Assembly: GCA_021827465.1 (NCBI GenBank)
Contig: JAKAVX010000085.1
Span: 1 to 8,455 of the forward strand
Direction: 5' to 3'
Length of the DNA: 8,455 nt
DNA from: Deltaproteobacteria bacterium
GTDB taxonomy: Bacteria > Desulfobacterota_B > Binatia > Binatales > Binataceae
Both the position numbers and the translations under genes were made by a program. Below the pieces are notes generated by a model. It saw only the letters and a program-made list of their open reading frames with translations, was not told where the DNA came from and searched no databases. Positions 1 through 7,050 of this stretch are shown here, piece after piece; the stretch's first letter is position 1, and the number at the start of each line of letters is the position of its first letter.

Positions 1-252
1 CGCGCGCTTGCCGAAATGCGCCGCGTGCTGAGGCCCGGCGGAGAGCTTCACTTCGTTGAGCATGTGCGCGCGCGTCCGCGATGGCTCGCGTCGATGCAGG
101 ACGCGGTCGATCCCGGATGGGCGCGCGTGTTCGCCGGGTGCCATCCGAACCGCGACACCAAAAGCGCGATCGAGTCGGCGGGGTTTCGTATCGAAAAGAT
201 GAACGAGGGCGCGGGCGGGATGATGATACGCGGACGCGCGCTCGCGGCCTGA
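1..252 (+). CDS. SAM-dependent methyltransferase, C-terminal part (5' end outside window)
   Basis: The frame is open from the first base and ends at TGA 250-252, so only the last 83 residues are present. The piece begins RALAEMRRVLRPGGELHFVEHV, the classical 'post-motif' of class I (Rossmann-fold) SAM-dependent methyltransferases, where R-V-L-x-P-G-G precedes beta strand 5. The following segment, with an R-W-L...Q-D...P-x-W stretch, a G-C-H-x-N-R-D-T motif and then I-E-S-A-G-F, resembles the METTL7-like/phospholipid-type subgroup of small methyltransferases. The SAM-binding G-x-G-x-G loop lies upstream of the window, and the acceptor substrate cannot be read from what remains. The stop is 2 nt before the ATG of the acetyltransferase gene, so the two are almost certainly co-transcribed. 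Seen: the motifs and the open frame. Inferred: the subgroup. Confidence 0.85.
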   Translation, partial: RALAEMRRVLRPGGELHFVEHVRARPRWLASMQDAVDPGWARVFAGCHPNRDTKSAIESAGFRIEKMNEGAGGMMIRGRALAA

Positions 253-254
253 CG

Positions 255-746
255 ATGGCCTTTCGAAAGCATCGCGAGGGCGAGTTCACGATCGAGCAGG
301 CGCGGGATCTCGCCGTGGTCCGCGCGATTCTCGCGAAGAACGGGATTGCGTCCGAGGGTGTCGAATGGGCGCCGGGATGCTACCTGCTCGCGTACTTCGG
401 CGACCAGCCGGTCGGAGTGGTCGGTATCGAACCGATGCTGGATGCGGCGCTGATGCGCTCGCTGTGCGTGGTCGAATCGATGCGCCGGCGTGGCGTGGGC
501 GCGGCCCTGGCCGGCGCGGCGCGCAAGGCGGCGCACACCCGCGGGGTGAGATCGCTATACGCTTTCGGCTCGGGGGCGGGCGATTATTTCCGCCGTCTCG
601 GTTTCACTGAAGTTCCGACGCCGCAGTTGATCGCGGCGCTCGCGGGGACGCCCGGCGTGGCCTATTACGAGGCGCGTCCGGAAAGGCTTGGCGCCGAGAC
701 CGCATTTCTGCTCGATATCTCGCGCGACGGAATAATTTCCCGGTAA
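255..746 (+). CDS. GNAT-family N-acetyltransferase
   Basis: A 163-residue single-domain protein of the usual GNAT size. The central strand V-G-V-V-G-I-E (about 53-59) is followed by L-R-S-L-C-V-V (about 67-73), then the acetyl-CoA pyrophosphate loop R77-R78-R79-G80-V81-G82-A83 of motif A (R/Q-x-x-G-x-G/A). Motif B is at about 108-117 (A-G-D-Y-F-R-R-L-G-F), the typical Y/F-x-x-x-G-F signature. The arrangement, with L-R-S-L before the loop and a G-x-x-Y-F-R-R-L-G-F tail followed by about 45 residues, resembles ArsN2-type GNATs, but I cannot name the substrate. The ATG at 255 is chosen because it lies 2 nt after the methyltransferase stop. No Shine-Dalgarno is visible, so translation is probably coupled to the upstream gene. 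The frame stays open further upstream only as a shadow of the methyltransferase. It ends 51 nt before the convergent gene at 798, and I see no clear terminator there. Confidence 0.88.
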   Translation: MAFRKHREGEFTIEQARDLAVVRAILAKNGIASEGVEWAPGCYLLAYFGDQPVGVVGIEPMLDAALMRSLCVVESMRRRGVGAALAGAARKAAHTRGVRSLYAFGSGAGDYFRRLGFTEVPTPQLIAALAGTPGVAYYEARPERLGAETAFLLDISRDGIISR

Positions 747-797
747 CGAGCGGCGCGATCGCAAGCAAGCCGCCGGTTCTTCGGACACGCCTTCCGA

Positions 798-1778
798 TCA
801 CGCGCCGTAAAGCCTCTGGAAAGAGCGCTCGGCGCGAAAGACCGCGCCCGACTCGGGCTGCTCGCCGCTCGGTCCAAGATCGAGCACCATGCATTTGATC
901 GAGCCGCCGCCCTTGGCGAGAAACTCGCTTACGTTGGCGGTTACCGGCTCGACTCCGCGCTCGCGGATCGCGCCAATCAAAGCTGCCGAAACGCCCTCGG
1001 GCAAAAAAAGGTAAAGCTTTCCTTTGAAATCCGTCTGGAACGCGTTGGCCGCGTATATCGCGGCGTCCGCCGCCGACAATTCAACAAGGTTGCGCCGGAA
1101 GAACTCGCGCAGAACCGTCCGCGACGTTGGCGTGAGGCCGTCCATGTACGCGAGCAGAAACTCGCGCTCGGGCCCGAACGAGCACAGCACCGTGTCGCCG
1201 TGGTAATGCGCCTCGCGCCCGAGCCTGAGCGGCAGCACTTCGCGCGGCACGACGATATGGCGCAGTTCGTCGAGCGCGCCGACTGCGGAGCGAAAGCCGT
1301 ACACGCGCTTCCACGGCGGCCATCCGACTCGCGGCACGAAATGCTGGCGCTTCACGTCGCCGTAGGTGAACAGCATGAAACGGTCGGCCGGGAAGAAATC
1401 GGCCTCGCCCTCGAAGCGCGCACGAATCGGCGCGGTCGGGTAGCCGATCCTTTCGATAAACGGGCGATAGACGTCGCGCTCGCGCGCGCGGGTTGGCAGC
1501 AGATGGCTAAGATGGAAGACCTTGCGGCTATGGCCAGTCAGCGGGTAGAGAAAGCCCGCATTCGCCGGGTACACGAGCCCGCTCAGCCCGCGATGCGGCT
1601 CGATTACGCAGACCTCGACGCCGTGGGCGATGAACGCGCGGGCGAGACGATGCCATTGCTCGCGCGCCAGCTCCGGATTGACCCGCTTGCGCCTTCCAAA
1701 CGCGGTCCGAGTGTGAGGATTGGCGCCTCCGATAACGGAGAAGTAACTCGGGTCGCCCATCAGGATAGTTCGCGGCAT
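798..1778 (-). CDS. Dimethylargininase/amidinotransferase-fold (pentein) enzyme
   Basis: A 326-residue protein of the guanidine-modifying (pentein) superfamily, which includes dimethylarginine dimethylaminohydrolase, arginine deiminase and glycine amidinotransferase. It starts MPRTILMGDPSYF, a typical N-terminus of the DDAH-like branch. The substrate-loop motif P-A-N-A-G-F is at 71-76, an acidic F-E-G-E-A-D at 122-127 matches the E-G-G-D region, H193 in Y-H-G-D-T is the expected catalytic histidine, and C296 in K-G-G-G-S-I-K-C-M is the expected nucleophile near the C-terminus. All catalytic positions are therefore present. The reaction is probably hydrolysis or transfer at a guanidino carbon, but the substrate (methylarginine, arginine or another guanidine) is not determined. 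ATG at 1778 is chosen over the in-frame GTG one codon upstream because family members start at M-P-R-T. No Shine-Dalgarno precedes either codon. A promoter-like element lies only 8 nt upstream, suggesting a leaderless mRNA. Confidence 0.85.
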   Translation of the reverse strand: MPRTILMGDPSYFSVIGGANPHTRTAFGRRKRVNPELAREQWHRLARAFIAHGVEVCVIEPHRGLSGLVYPANAGFLYPLTGHSRKVFHLSHLLPTRARERDVYRPFIERIGYPTAPIRARFEGEADFFPADRFMLFTYGDVKRQHFVPRVGWPPWKRVYGFRSAVGALDELRHIVVPREVLPLRLGREAHYHGDTVLCSFGPEREFLLAYMDGLTPTSRTVLREFFRRNLVELSAADAAIYAANAFQTDFKGKLYLFLPEGVSAALIGAIRERGVEPVTANVSEFLAKGGGSIKCMVLDLGPSGEQPESGAVFRAERSFQRLYGA

Positions 1779-1786
1779 CACCCGGT

Positions 1787-1815
1787 ATTATGACGGCGCG
1801 CCTTGGTTTTGTCTC
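1787..1815 (-). promoter_or_regulatory. Candidate sigma70-like promoter for the pentein enzyme gene (leaderless)
   Basis: On the minus strand GAGACA (1810-1815; matches TTGACA at 4 of 6) is followed after 17 nt by CATAAT (1787-1792; 5 of 6 to TATAAT). Transcription would start about 6-8 nt further on, at about 1779-1781, which coincides with the GTG/ATG start of the coding region. That fits the absence of a Shine-Dalgarno. It is a consensus match by eye only. Confidence 0.4.
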
Positions 1816-1826
1816 AGGGTCGTGGC

Positions 1827-1860
1827 AGACCGGCGCGGAGCGAAGCTCGGGAGCCGGTCT
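1827..1860. repeat. Imperfect inverted repeat / hairpin with nested stem
   Basis: AGACCGGC (1827-1834) pairs perfectly with GCCGGTCT (1853-1860). Inside it a second stem, GAGC (1838-1841) and GCTC (1845-1848), closes over a 3-nt GAA loop. There is no T-tract on either side, so it is not a convincing intrinsic terminator. It could be an RNA structure, an operator or a REP-like element just upstream of the promoter of the pentein enzyme gene. Confidence 0.45.
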
Positions 1861-1901
1861 CGGCAGGGGCGTAAAGTGAAAGTGTAAGTTGAGATTTGTG
1901 C

Positions 1902-1932
1902 GGAGCGCGGGTGCGGCGATTACCCGCGCTCC
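1902..1932 (-). terminator. Strong GC-rich hairpin downstream of the ABM-family gene
   Basis: An uninterrupted 11-bp inverted repeat, GGAGCGCGGGT (1902-1912) with ACCCGCGCTCC (1922-1932), closes over a 9-nt loop. It starts 10 nt after the stop of the small minus-strand gene, the normal place for a terminator. No U-run follows, so it is at best a terminator without the classical tail, or an mRNA 3'-end stabiliser. Confidence 0.5.
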
Positions 1933-1941
1933 CCGAGAGGC

Positions 1942-2238
1942 TTACTTGCGGTCGATTTCGGCCAGGATGTCAATTTGCGGACGCCCGTCGAGCAGCGACG
2001 CGATAGCCGCGCCGAGTTCCTTCATGTACGGAGTCTTGCCGTGCGCCTCGAGCGCGGCCTGGTCCTGGTAGGTTTCGTAAAAAACGAATGTTGTGGGGTC
2101 CTTGACCGAGCGATGGAGCACGTAGCTGAGCGTGCCCGGCTCGGTGCGCACGTTCGGGATGTTATTGCGGAACGCCTGCTCGAGCTGGCCTTCGCTTCCC
2201 GCCTTGGCCTTGATTTTTGCGACAATAGTGATCGGCAT
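1942..2238 (-). CDS. Antibiotic biosynthesis monooxygenase (ABM) domain protein, YgiN-like
   Basis: A 98-residue single-domain protein of the dimeric alpha+beta barrel superfamily. The start MPITIVAKIKAKAG forms the first strand. E34-P35-G36 (R-T-E-P-G-T-L-S-Y) and the F-V-F-Y-E-T-Y-Q-D strand (51-59) followed by A-L-E-A-H (62-66) are the diagnostic features. The family includes the YgiN quinol monooxygenase, the LsrG isomerase and cofactor-free monooxygenases of polyketide pathways, and the exact substrate is not readable from sequence. The length is typical. The ATG at 2238 has a strong Shine-Dalgarno (AAGGAG, 6-7 nt spacing, around 2245-2250). It diverges from the acyl-CoA dehydrogenase across a 240-nt intergenic region and is followed by a GC-rich hairpin. 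The setting is not that of an antibiotic cluster, so a general quinone or reactive-carbonyl detoxification role is the safer guess. Confidence 0.9.
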   Translation of the reverse strand: MPITIVAKIKAKAGSEGQLEQAFRNNIPNVRTEPGTLSYVLHRSVKDPTTFVFYETYQDQAALEAHGKTPYMKELGAAIASLLDGRPQIDILAEIDRK

Positions 2239-2374
2239 CGGGTTCTCCTTTTGCGCGGTGCGGGTTTCGTCGCCGCCGGTATCGCAAGCGACGACCGACC
2301 GCGAAGCCGCATGCCGCAGCCGAGTTGCGTCTTAACGCTGCATCGCGCTTTTTTCAAGGAAATCGTCGCCGCGC

Positions 2375-2404
2375 GAGACAAAACCTCTTTCCTTGCGGCA
2401 TACT
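2375..2404 (+). promoter_or_regulatory. Candidate promoter for the acyl-CoA dehydrogenase gene
   Basis: GAGACA (2375-2380) and CATACT (2399-2404) are separated by 18 nt. This is the same -35 hexamer as in the candidate promoter of the pentein enzyme gene, with one change in the -10. A start near 2411 would give a leader of about 68 nt. The match is moderate, and the rest of the 240-nt divergent intergenic region (2239-2478) shows no gene. Confidence 0.3.
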
Positions 2405-2464
2405 CTCGGCTAACCAAGGGATGCCCAAACCGCGCGCACGAATTTCACGATACGCGCGAGTCTC

Positions 2465-2470
2465 AGGAGA
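2465..2470 (+). promoter_or_regulatory. Ribosome binding site deciding the start of the acyl-CoA dehydrogenase
   Basis: AGGAGA lies 8 nt before the ATG at 2479. The reading frame stays open far upstream (to about 1975, through the ABM gene on the other strand). This site and the family N-terminus (F-x-L-T-x-E-Q-R-x-L) show that translation begins here. Confidence 0.8.
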
Positions 2471-2478
2471 ATTTTCGG

Positions 2479-3621
2479 ATGCTTGGTTTCGAACTGACCG
2501 ACGAACAGCGCGAATTGAAAGAACTGGCCCGCAAATTCACGGAGCAGGAGATAATCCCGCGTGCGCGGGAATATGACGACAAGGAAATTTTTCCGCGCGA
2601 CGTGTGCGAAAAGGCCTTCGCCGCCGGATTGATGAATTTCGGCGTGCCGCGGGAACTCGGCGGGCCCGGGCTCGGCGTGCTCGATACCTCGCTCATCGTC
2701 GAGGAGCTTAACTACGGATGCTCCGGGATCTCGAACGCGGTCGGCGCCAACGACCTCGCCACGCTTCCCGTCCTTATCGCGGGAAATGACCAACAGAAGA
2801 AGACCTATCTCGGGCAACTGGTCGAAAAGCTGACTTTTTGCGCGTTCGCGCTAACCGAACCGGGCGCGGGCTCGGACGTCGCCTCGATGAGCACGACGTA
2901 CCGGCGCGAGGGGGACGAGTTCGTCCTCAACGGCACCAAGCATTTCATCTCCAACGGTTCGGTTGCGGACTGGTACGTCACGTTCGCGACCTCGGACAAG
3001 CGGCTCAAGCACAAGGGAATTTCGTGCTTCGTGTTTCCCGCCAACCTGCCCGGAATCACGCGCCGGCGCATGCACGGAAAACTCGGACAGCGCGCCGCCG
3101 ACACCGGCGAGATCTATTACGAGGACCTGCGCATCCCGGCCAGCGCGATGATGGGCCGCGAGGGCGAGGGCTTCAAGTACGCGATGGGGACGTTCGACCG
3201 CAGCCGTCCCGAAATCGGCGCGATCGCGATCGGGATAGCGCAGCGCGCGCTCGACGAATGCCTCAAGTATTCGCGCCAGCGAAACGCCTTCGGCCAGCCG
3301 ATCGCCAATTTCCAGGCGATCCAGTTCATGATGGCCGACATGGCGATCGAGATTGAGGCGAGCCGCCTGCTCACCTACAAGGCCGCATGGCTGGTCGATC
3401 GCGGCGAAAGCCCCAACGTGATTTCGAGTTACTCCAAGGCGTTCTCGGCCGACGCGTGCATGAGAATCACCACCAACGCTGTGCAGATTTTCGGCGGCTA
3501 CGGCTACATGAAGGAATATCCGGTCGAGAAACTGATGCGCGACGCGAAGCTGCTTCAGATCTACGAAGGGACCTCGCAGATTCAGCGGGTCGTGATTGCG
3601 CGCAACCTGCTCAAGGATTGA
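2479..3621 (+). CDS. Acyl-CoA dehydrogenase, medium-chain (MCAD)-like
   Basis: A 380-residue FAD enzyme of the normal family length, predicted to oxidise acyl-CoA to trans-2-enoyl-CoA in the first step of beta-oxidation and pass electrons to ETF. The N-terminal helical domain starts F-E-L-T-D-E-Q-R. The FAD/substrate signature T-E-P-G-A-G-S-D is at 126-133, the beta-domain I-S-N-G motif at about 157-160, and the C-terminal helical domain contains Q-I-F-G-G-Y-G-Y (336-343). The catalytic base is E363 in I-Y-E-G-T-S-Q-I-Q-R, the position used by short- and medium-chain enzymes. The segment F-D-R-S-R-P (239-244) and V-E-K-L-M-R-D-A-K resemble mammalian MCAD more than isovaleryl- or glutaryl-CoA dehydrogenases, but chain-length preference is inference. 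It stands alone with no thiolase, enoyl-CoA hydratase or ETF gene beside it. Its stop overlaps the stop of the convergent lipoprotein gene by 11 nt. Confidence 0.95.
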   Translation: MLGFELTDEQRELKELARKFTEQEIIPRAREYDDKEIFPRDVCEKAFAAGLMNFGVPRELGGPGLGVLDTSLIVEELNYGCSGISNAVGANDLATLPVLIAGNDQQKKTYLGQLVEKLTFCAFALTEPGAGSDVASMSTTYRREGDEFVLNGTKHFISNGSVADWYVTFATSDKRLKHKGISCFVFPANLPGITRRRMHGKLGQRAADTGEIYYEDLRIPASAMMGREGEGFKYAMGTFDRSRPEIGAIAIGIAQRALDECLKYSRQRNAFGQPIANFQAIQFMMADMAIEIEASRLLTYKAAWLVDRGESPNVISSYSKAFSADACMRITTNAVQIFGGYGYMKEYPVEKLMRDAKLLQIYEGTSQIQRVVIARNLLKD

Positions 3622-3937
3622 CCGCGGGCGGCTCGGGAGTGTTAGCGCGGGGCTTGTACGGCATCGGCGGATCGATCGGGTCGTTGCCGGTGATCACGCC
3701 CATGTACTTGCCGTTATGGTAAACCGAGATCTCTCCGGTGGTCGGGTCGGGAAAGATGTTCCAGCCGTTGTCGGCTTCGGTTGATTTCGCGGGCGCACGC
3801 GGTGCAGGAGCGGCCGAAACGGGAGTCGGCGGAGGTTGAGGCTTCGGTGCGACGGGAGCCGTCGTTGCGCATCCGGCGAGCCCGTACGACGTTGCGGCAA
3901 GGACGGCGAGCGCGGCGGCGAGTCGGAATGTTCCCAT
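3611..3937 (-). CDS. Small proline-rich lipoprotein of unknown function
   Basis: A 108-residue protein I do not recognise as a named family. Residues 1-22 form a lipoprotein signal peptide: a short basic start, a hydrophobic Ala/Leu core, and lipobox L20-A21-G22-C23, so C23 would be lipidated. Residues 24-50 are a Pro/Ala-rich flexible linker. The only part that looks folded is about 57-86, containing N-G-W-N-I-F-P-D-P-T-T-G-E-I-S-V-Y-H and then G-K-Y-M-G-V-I-T-G. This looks like a short beta-hairpin module with two aromatic strands. The last 20 residues are again Pro-rich. The stop falls inside the end of the convergent acyl-CoA dehydrogenase gene. No good Shine-Dalgarno is seen before ATG 3937. 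It lies 85 nt downstream of the SDR gene on the same strand and could be the last gene of that transcript, although a hairpin in between argues for separation. Clear lipobox: seen. Envelope location: inferred. Confidence 0.78.
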   Translation of the reverse strand: MGTFRLAAALAVLAATSYGLAGCATTAPVAPKPQPPPTPVSAAPAPRAPAKSTEADNGWNIFPDPTTGEISVYHNGKYMGVITGNDPIDPPMPYKPRANTPEPPAVNP

Positions 3938-3967
3938 CGTGCGATACGTGGCGCGGGCGGGAAACGG

Positions 3968-4008
3968 AATCGCCCGGCCACGTCGGATTTTCGCGCGCCC
4001 GGGCGATT
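3968..4008 (-). terminator. Inverted repeat between the SDR and lipoprotein genes, possible terminator
   Basis: AATCGCCCGG (3968-3977) and CCGGGCGATT (3999-4008) form a perfect 10-bp stem with a 21-nt loop, beginning 15 nt after the SDR stop. The loop is long and no U-tract follows, so this is a weak terminator candidate, or a regulatory hairpin in front of the lipoprotein gene. Confidence 0.35.
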
Positions 4009-4022
4009 GCGCGCAAGGGCGA

Positions 4023-4802
4023 TTACTCGTCCTTGCCGCGGAACATCGCGCCGGCGATTCGCGCGGTCAGCGAGCGCGGCGCGAGCCTTGTCGATTCTGC
4101 CAGCAGCAGGTTGGTGAGCCCGGCGATTTTGACCGATTTGCCGCGCTTTGCCGCGTCGATCGCCTGCGCGACAACGGCCTTCGCGTCCATGAAGGAGATC
4201 GAGTGCATTCCCACCTCGGCGGTCCCGGCGACCTGCTGAAATTCGGTACGGGTCGGACCCGGACAGAGCGCGGTCACTACGACTCCGGTGCCGCGCAATT
4301 CTTCGGCAAGCGCCTCGGAGAAGCTCAGCACGAAAGCCTTGGTCGCGCCGTAGGTCGCCATGAAGGGAACGGGCTGAAACGCGGCGGTTGAGGCGACGTT
4401 GATGATCGTGCCGCCCTTGCGTTCGAGCATCGCCGGCAAAAACAGCCGCGCGAGCCCGACCAGCGCCGTTACGTTCAGGTTGATCTGCTCAACTTCGCGA
4501 TCGAGCGGAAGATTCGCAAAACGCCCGCGCGTTCCGAAGCCGGCGTTGTTTACCAGGTAATCGACCGAGACCTTCTTGTCGGTTATCCGCCGATAAAGCG
4601 CCTCGGCGGAGCCTGGGATGGAAAGGTCGAGCGCGACTACGTCCACGCGCCCGGAGCCCAGCGATTTGGCTTCGTCGGCGATTGTGCGAAGACGTTCATC
4701 GCGCCGCGCGGTCAGAACCAGGTCATAGCGTTCGCGCGCGAGCTGGCGCGCGAATTCCTCGCCGAGTCCGCTCGACGCGCCGGTGATGAGTGCTGTGCCC
4801 AC
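4023..4802 (-). CDS. Short-chain dehydrogenase/reductase (classical SDR)
   Basis: A 259-residue NAD(P)-dependent oxidoreductase with every classical SDR landmark. Numbered from the longer ATG form, these are cofactor loop T14-G-A-S-S-G-L-G21, D66 of the D-L motif, N92-N-A-G95, N115/N117 on helix 4, catalytic S145, and Y158-x-x-x-K162 (Y-G-A-T-K). R40-R41 after strand 2 favours NADP(H). The substrate is unknown, and the closest textual resemblance is to the DltE/YqjQ-like group of small ketone/acyl reductases. Start choice: the GTG at 4802 has a perfect GGAGG 6 nt upstream and puts the cofactor loop at residue 7, as usual. An in-frame ATG at 4823 gives 266 residues but no Shine-Dalgarno precedes it. 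It lies 54 nt downstream of the UDP-glucuronate decarboxylase stop on the same strand and may be co-transcribed, but it is not obviously part of the sugar pathway. Confidence 0.9.
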   Translation of the reverse strand: MGTALITGASSGLGEEFARQLARERYDLVLTARRDERLRTIADEAKSLGSGRVDVVALDLSIPGSAEALYRRITDKKVSVDYLVNNAGFGTRGRFANLPLDREVEQINLNVTALVGLARLFLPAMLERKGGTIINVASTAAFQPVPFMATYGATKAFVLSFSEALAEELRGTGVVVTALCPGPTRTEFQQVAGTAEVGMHSISFMDAKAVVAQAIDAAKRGKSVKIAGLTNLLLAESTRLAPRSLTARIAGAMFRGKDE

Positions 4803-4807
4803 GGTTT

Positions 4808-4814
4808 TCCTCCG
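4808..4814 (-). promoter_or_regulatory. Ribosome binding site for an internal GTG start of the SDR gene
   Basis: On the minus strand CGGAGGA ends 5 nt before GTG 4802 (GGAGG core with 6-nt spacing). It sits inside codons 4-6 of the longer ATG-started frame. A perfect anti-SD match at ideal spacing is the reason for choosing the GTG start. Confidence 0.6.
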
Positions 4815-4856
4815 CTCGGTCATGTGCGCGGCGTCCGCGCCGCGCGATGGTATCGC

Positions 4857-5798
<942 letters not shown>

Positions 5799-5830
5799 GT
5801 GAGCCTCCTTCCGAGCCGCCGCCGCGGATG

Positions 5831-7012
5831 TCAGCGGCGATTCTGCCGGACCAGGTCGAGAACCGTTTCAATCACGTAGGCGACATCCTCGTCGCTCATC
5901 GAGGCGTAAATCGGCAGCGAAAGGCATCGGCTGAACACGTCTTCGGCGACCGGAAACTCGTCTCCGCGATAGCCGTAGTTCTTCCTGTAGAAGTGCATCG
6001 TGTGCAGCGGGATGCAGTGGACTGAGACTCCGACGCCGCGTCCCCGCAGCATCTCGACGAACTGGTTGCGGCCGACCGTGAGCGTTTCGGGTTTGAGCCG
6101 CAGCACGTAGAGATGCCACGCGTGTTCGATTCCCGGCTCGCTGTACGGCGTCTGGAGCGACGCTTCGCCCCGGAACGCCTCGTTATAGGCGTGTGCGATA
6201 GCGGTGCGGCGCTTCAGGAAATCGTCGGCGCGCTTCAGCTGCGCCACGCCTATTGCCGCGTGCACGTCGGAGAGATTGTACTTGAAACCGGTGTCGTGAA
6301 TCTCGTAGTACCACGAGCCGCTTTTGTCGTAACGCTTCCACGCGTCGTGATCCATCCCGTGCAGGCTGGCCACCGCGATGCGATCGGCGAGCTTCTCGTC
6401 CTCGGTCGTGATCATGCCGCCTTCGGCGCTGGTGAAGTTCTTGGTCGCGTAGAAGCTGAAACAGGAGAGTTTTCCAATCGAGCCGATACGGGTCATCCCG
6501 CGGCCTTCGAGATGGCGTGCGGCGCCGGCGGCGTGGGCCGCGTCTTCGACGATTTCGAGTCCGTGGCGGCGCGCGATCGCGCCGATGCGATCCATGTCGC
6601 ACGGATGGCCGGCGAAGTGCACGGGCAGAATCGCGCGCACCCGCTTATGTTCGCCGCTTTCGAGCACCTCTTCGATCCGCGCCGGGTTGATATTGAACGT
6701 GCCGGGATCGATATCGACGAAGACCGGACGCGCCCCGAGATAACCCATCACTTCGGCGGTCGCGGTGAAGGTGAACGGAGTGGTGATTACCTCGTCGCCC
6801 GGGCCGATTCCGAGCACCCACAGCGAGAGATGAAGCGCGCCGGTGCAATGCGCAACGGCCAGAGCGCGTTTCGCGCCGACGTAGCTTGCGAATTCGCTCT
6901 CGAAGCGTTTGGCCTTGGGACCGGTGGTTATCCATCCGGAACGCAGGGTATCGATTACCTCGCGTTCCTCCTCCGGGCCCATCGCGGGACGATGAAAAGG
7001 GACTTGTCTCAT
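5831..7012 (-). CDS. ArnB-like DegT/DnrJ/EryC1/StrS sugar aminotransferase
   Basis: A 393-residue PLP-dependent aminotransferase that would transfer an amino group to a nucleotide-linked keto-sugar. The N-terminus [10 protein letters not shown] and S-G-W-I-T-T-G-P-K (25-33) closely match my memory of E. coli ArnB ([16 protein letters not shown]). So do G-D-E-V-I-T (72-77), P-V-H-F-A-G-H-P (130-137), E156-D157-A-A-H160 (D157 binds the PLP ring nitrogen) and F-S-F-Y-A-T-K191-N (K191 is the Schiff-base lysine). E197-G-G follows, and later G-F-K-Y-N-L-S-D and H-A-W-H-L-Y. ATG 7012 is chosen because AGGA precedes it at short spacing. The in-frame GTG at 7030, six codons upstream, has no such signal. 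It is first in the pair with the UXS gene, which supplies the matching UDP-4-keto-pentose. Known: ArnB aminates UDP-4-keto-arabinose. Inferred: a UDP-4-amino-4-deoxy-pentose product. A perosamine- or bacillosamine-type substrate is less likely given the neighbour. Confidence 0.92.
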   Translation of the reverse strand: MRQVPFHRPAMGPEEEREVIDTLRSGWITTGPKAKRFESEFASYVGAKRALAVAHCTGALHLSLWVLGIGPGDEVITTPFTFTATAEVMGYLGARPVFVDIDPGTFNINPARIEEVLESGEHKRVRAILPVHFAGHPCDMDRIGAIARRHGLEIVEDAAHAAGAARHLEGRGMTRIGSIGKLSCFSFYATKNFTSAEGGMITTEDEKLADRIAVASLHGMDHDAWKRYDKSGSWYYEIHDTGFKYNLSDVHAAIGVAQLKRADDFLKRRTAIAHAYNEAFRGEASLQTPYSEPGIEHAWHLYVLRLKPETLTVGRNQFVEMLRGRGVGVSVHCIPLHTMHFYRKNYGYRGDEFPVAEDVFSRCLSLPIYASMSDEDVAYVIETVLDLVRQNRR

Positions 7013-7050
7013 TTTATCCTGTCTCGGCACGAAGAGGACGCGTCAGCGAG

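Noticed and set aside
747..797. Possible intrinsic terminator between the convergent GNAT and pentein genes
   Set aside because: I could find only short self-complementary pieces (such as GCGATCGC-like) and no stem followed by a T-run.
1200..1793. Plus-strand frame (197 codons) opposite the pentein enzyme gene
   Set aside because: No domain and no ribosome binding site. The opposite strand has the intact catalytic residues.
1975..2478. Upstream extension of the acyl-CoA dehydrogenase frame (168 extra codons)
   Set aside because: It overlaps the ABM gene on the other strand, has no family similarity, and the Shine-Dalgarno at 2465-2470 marks the real start.
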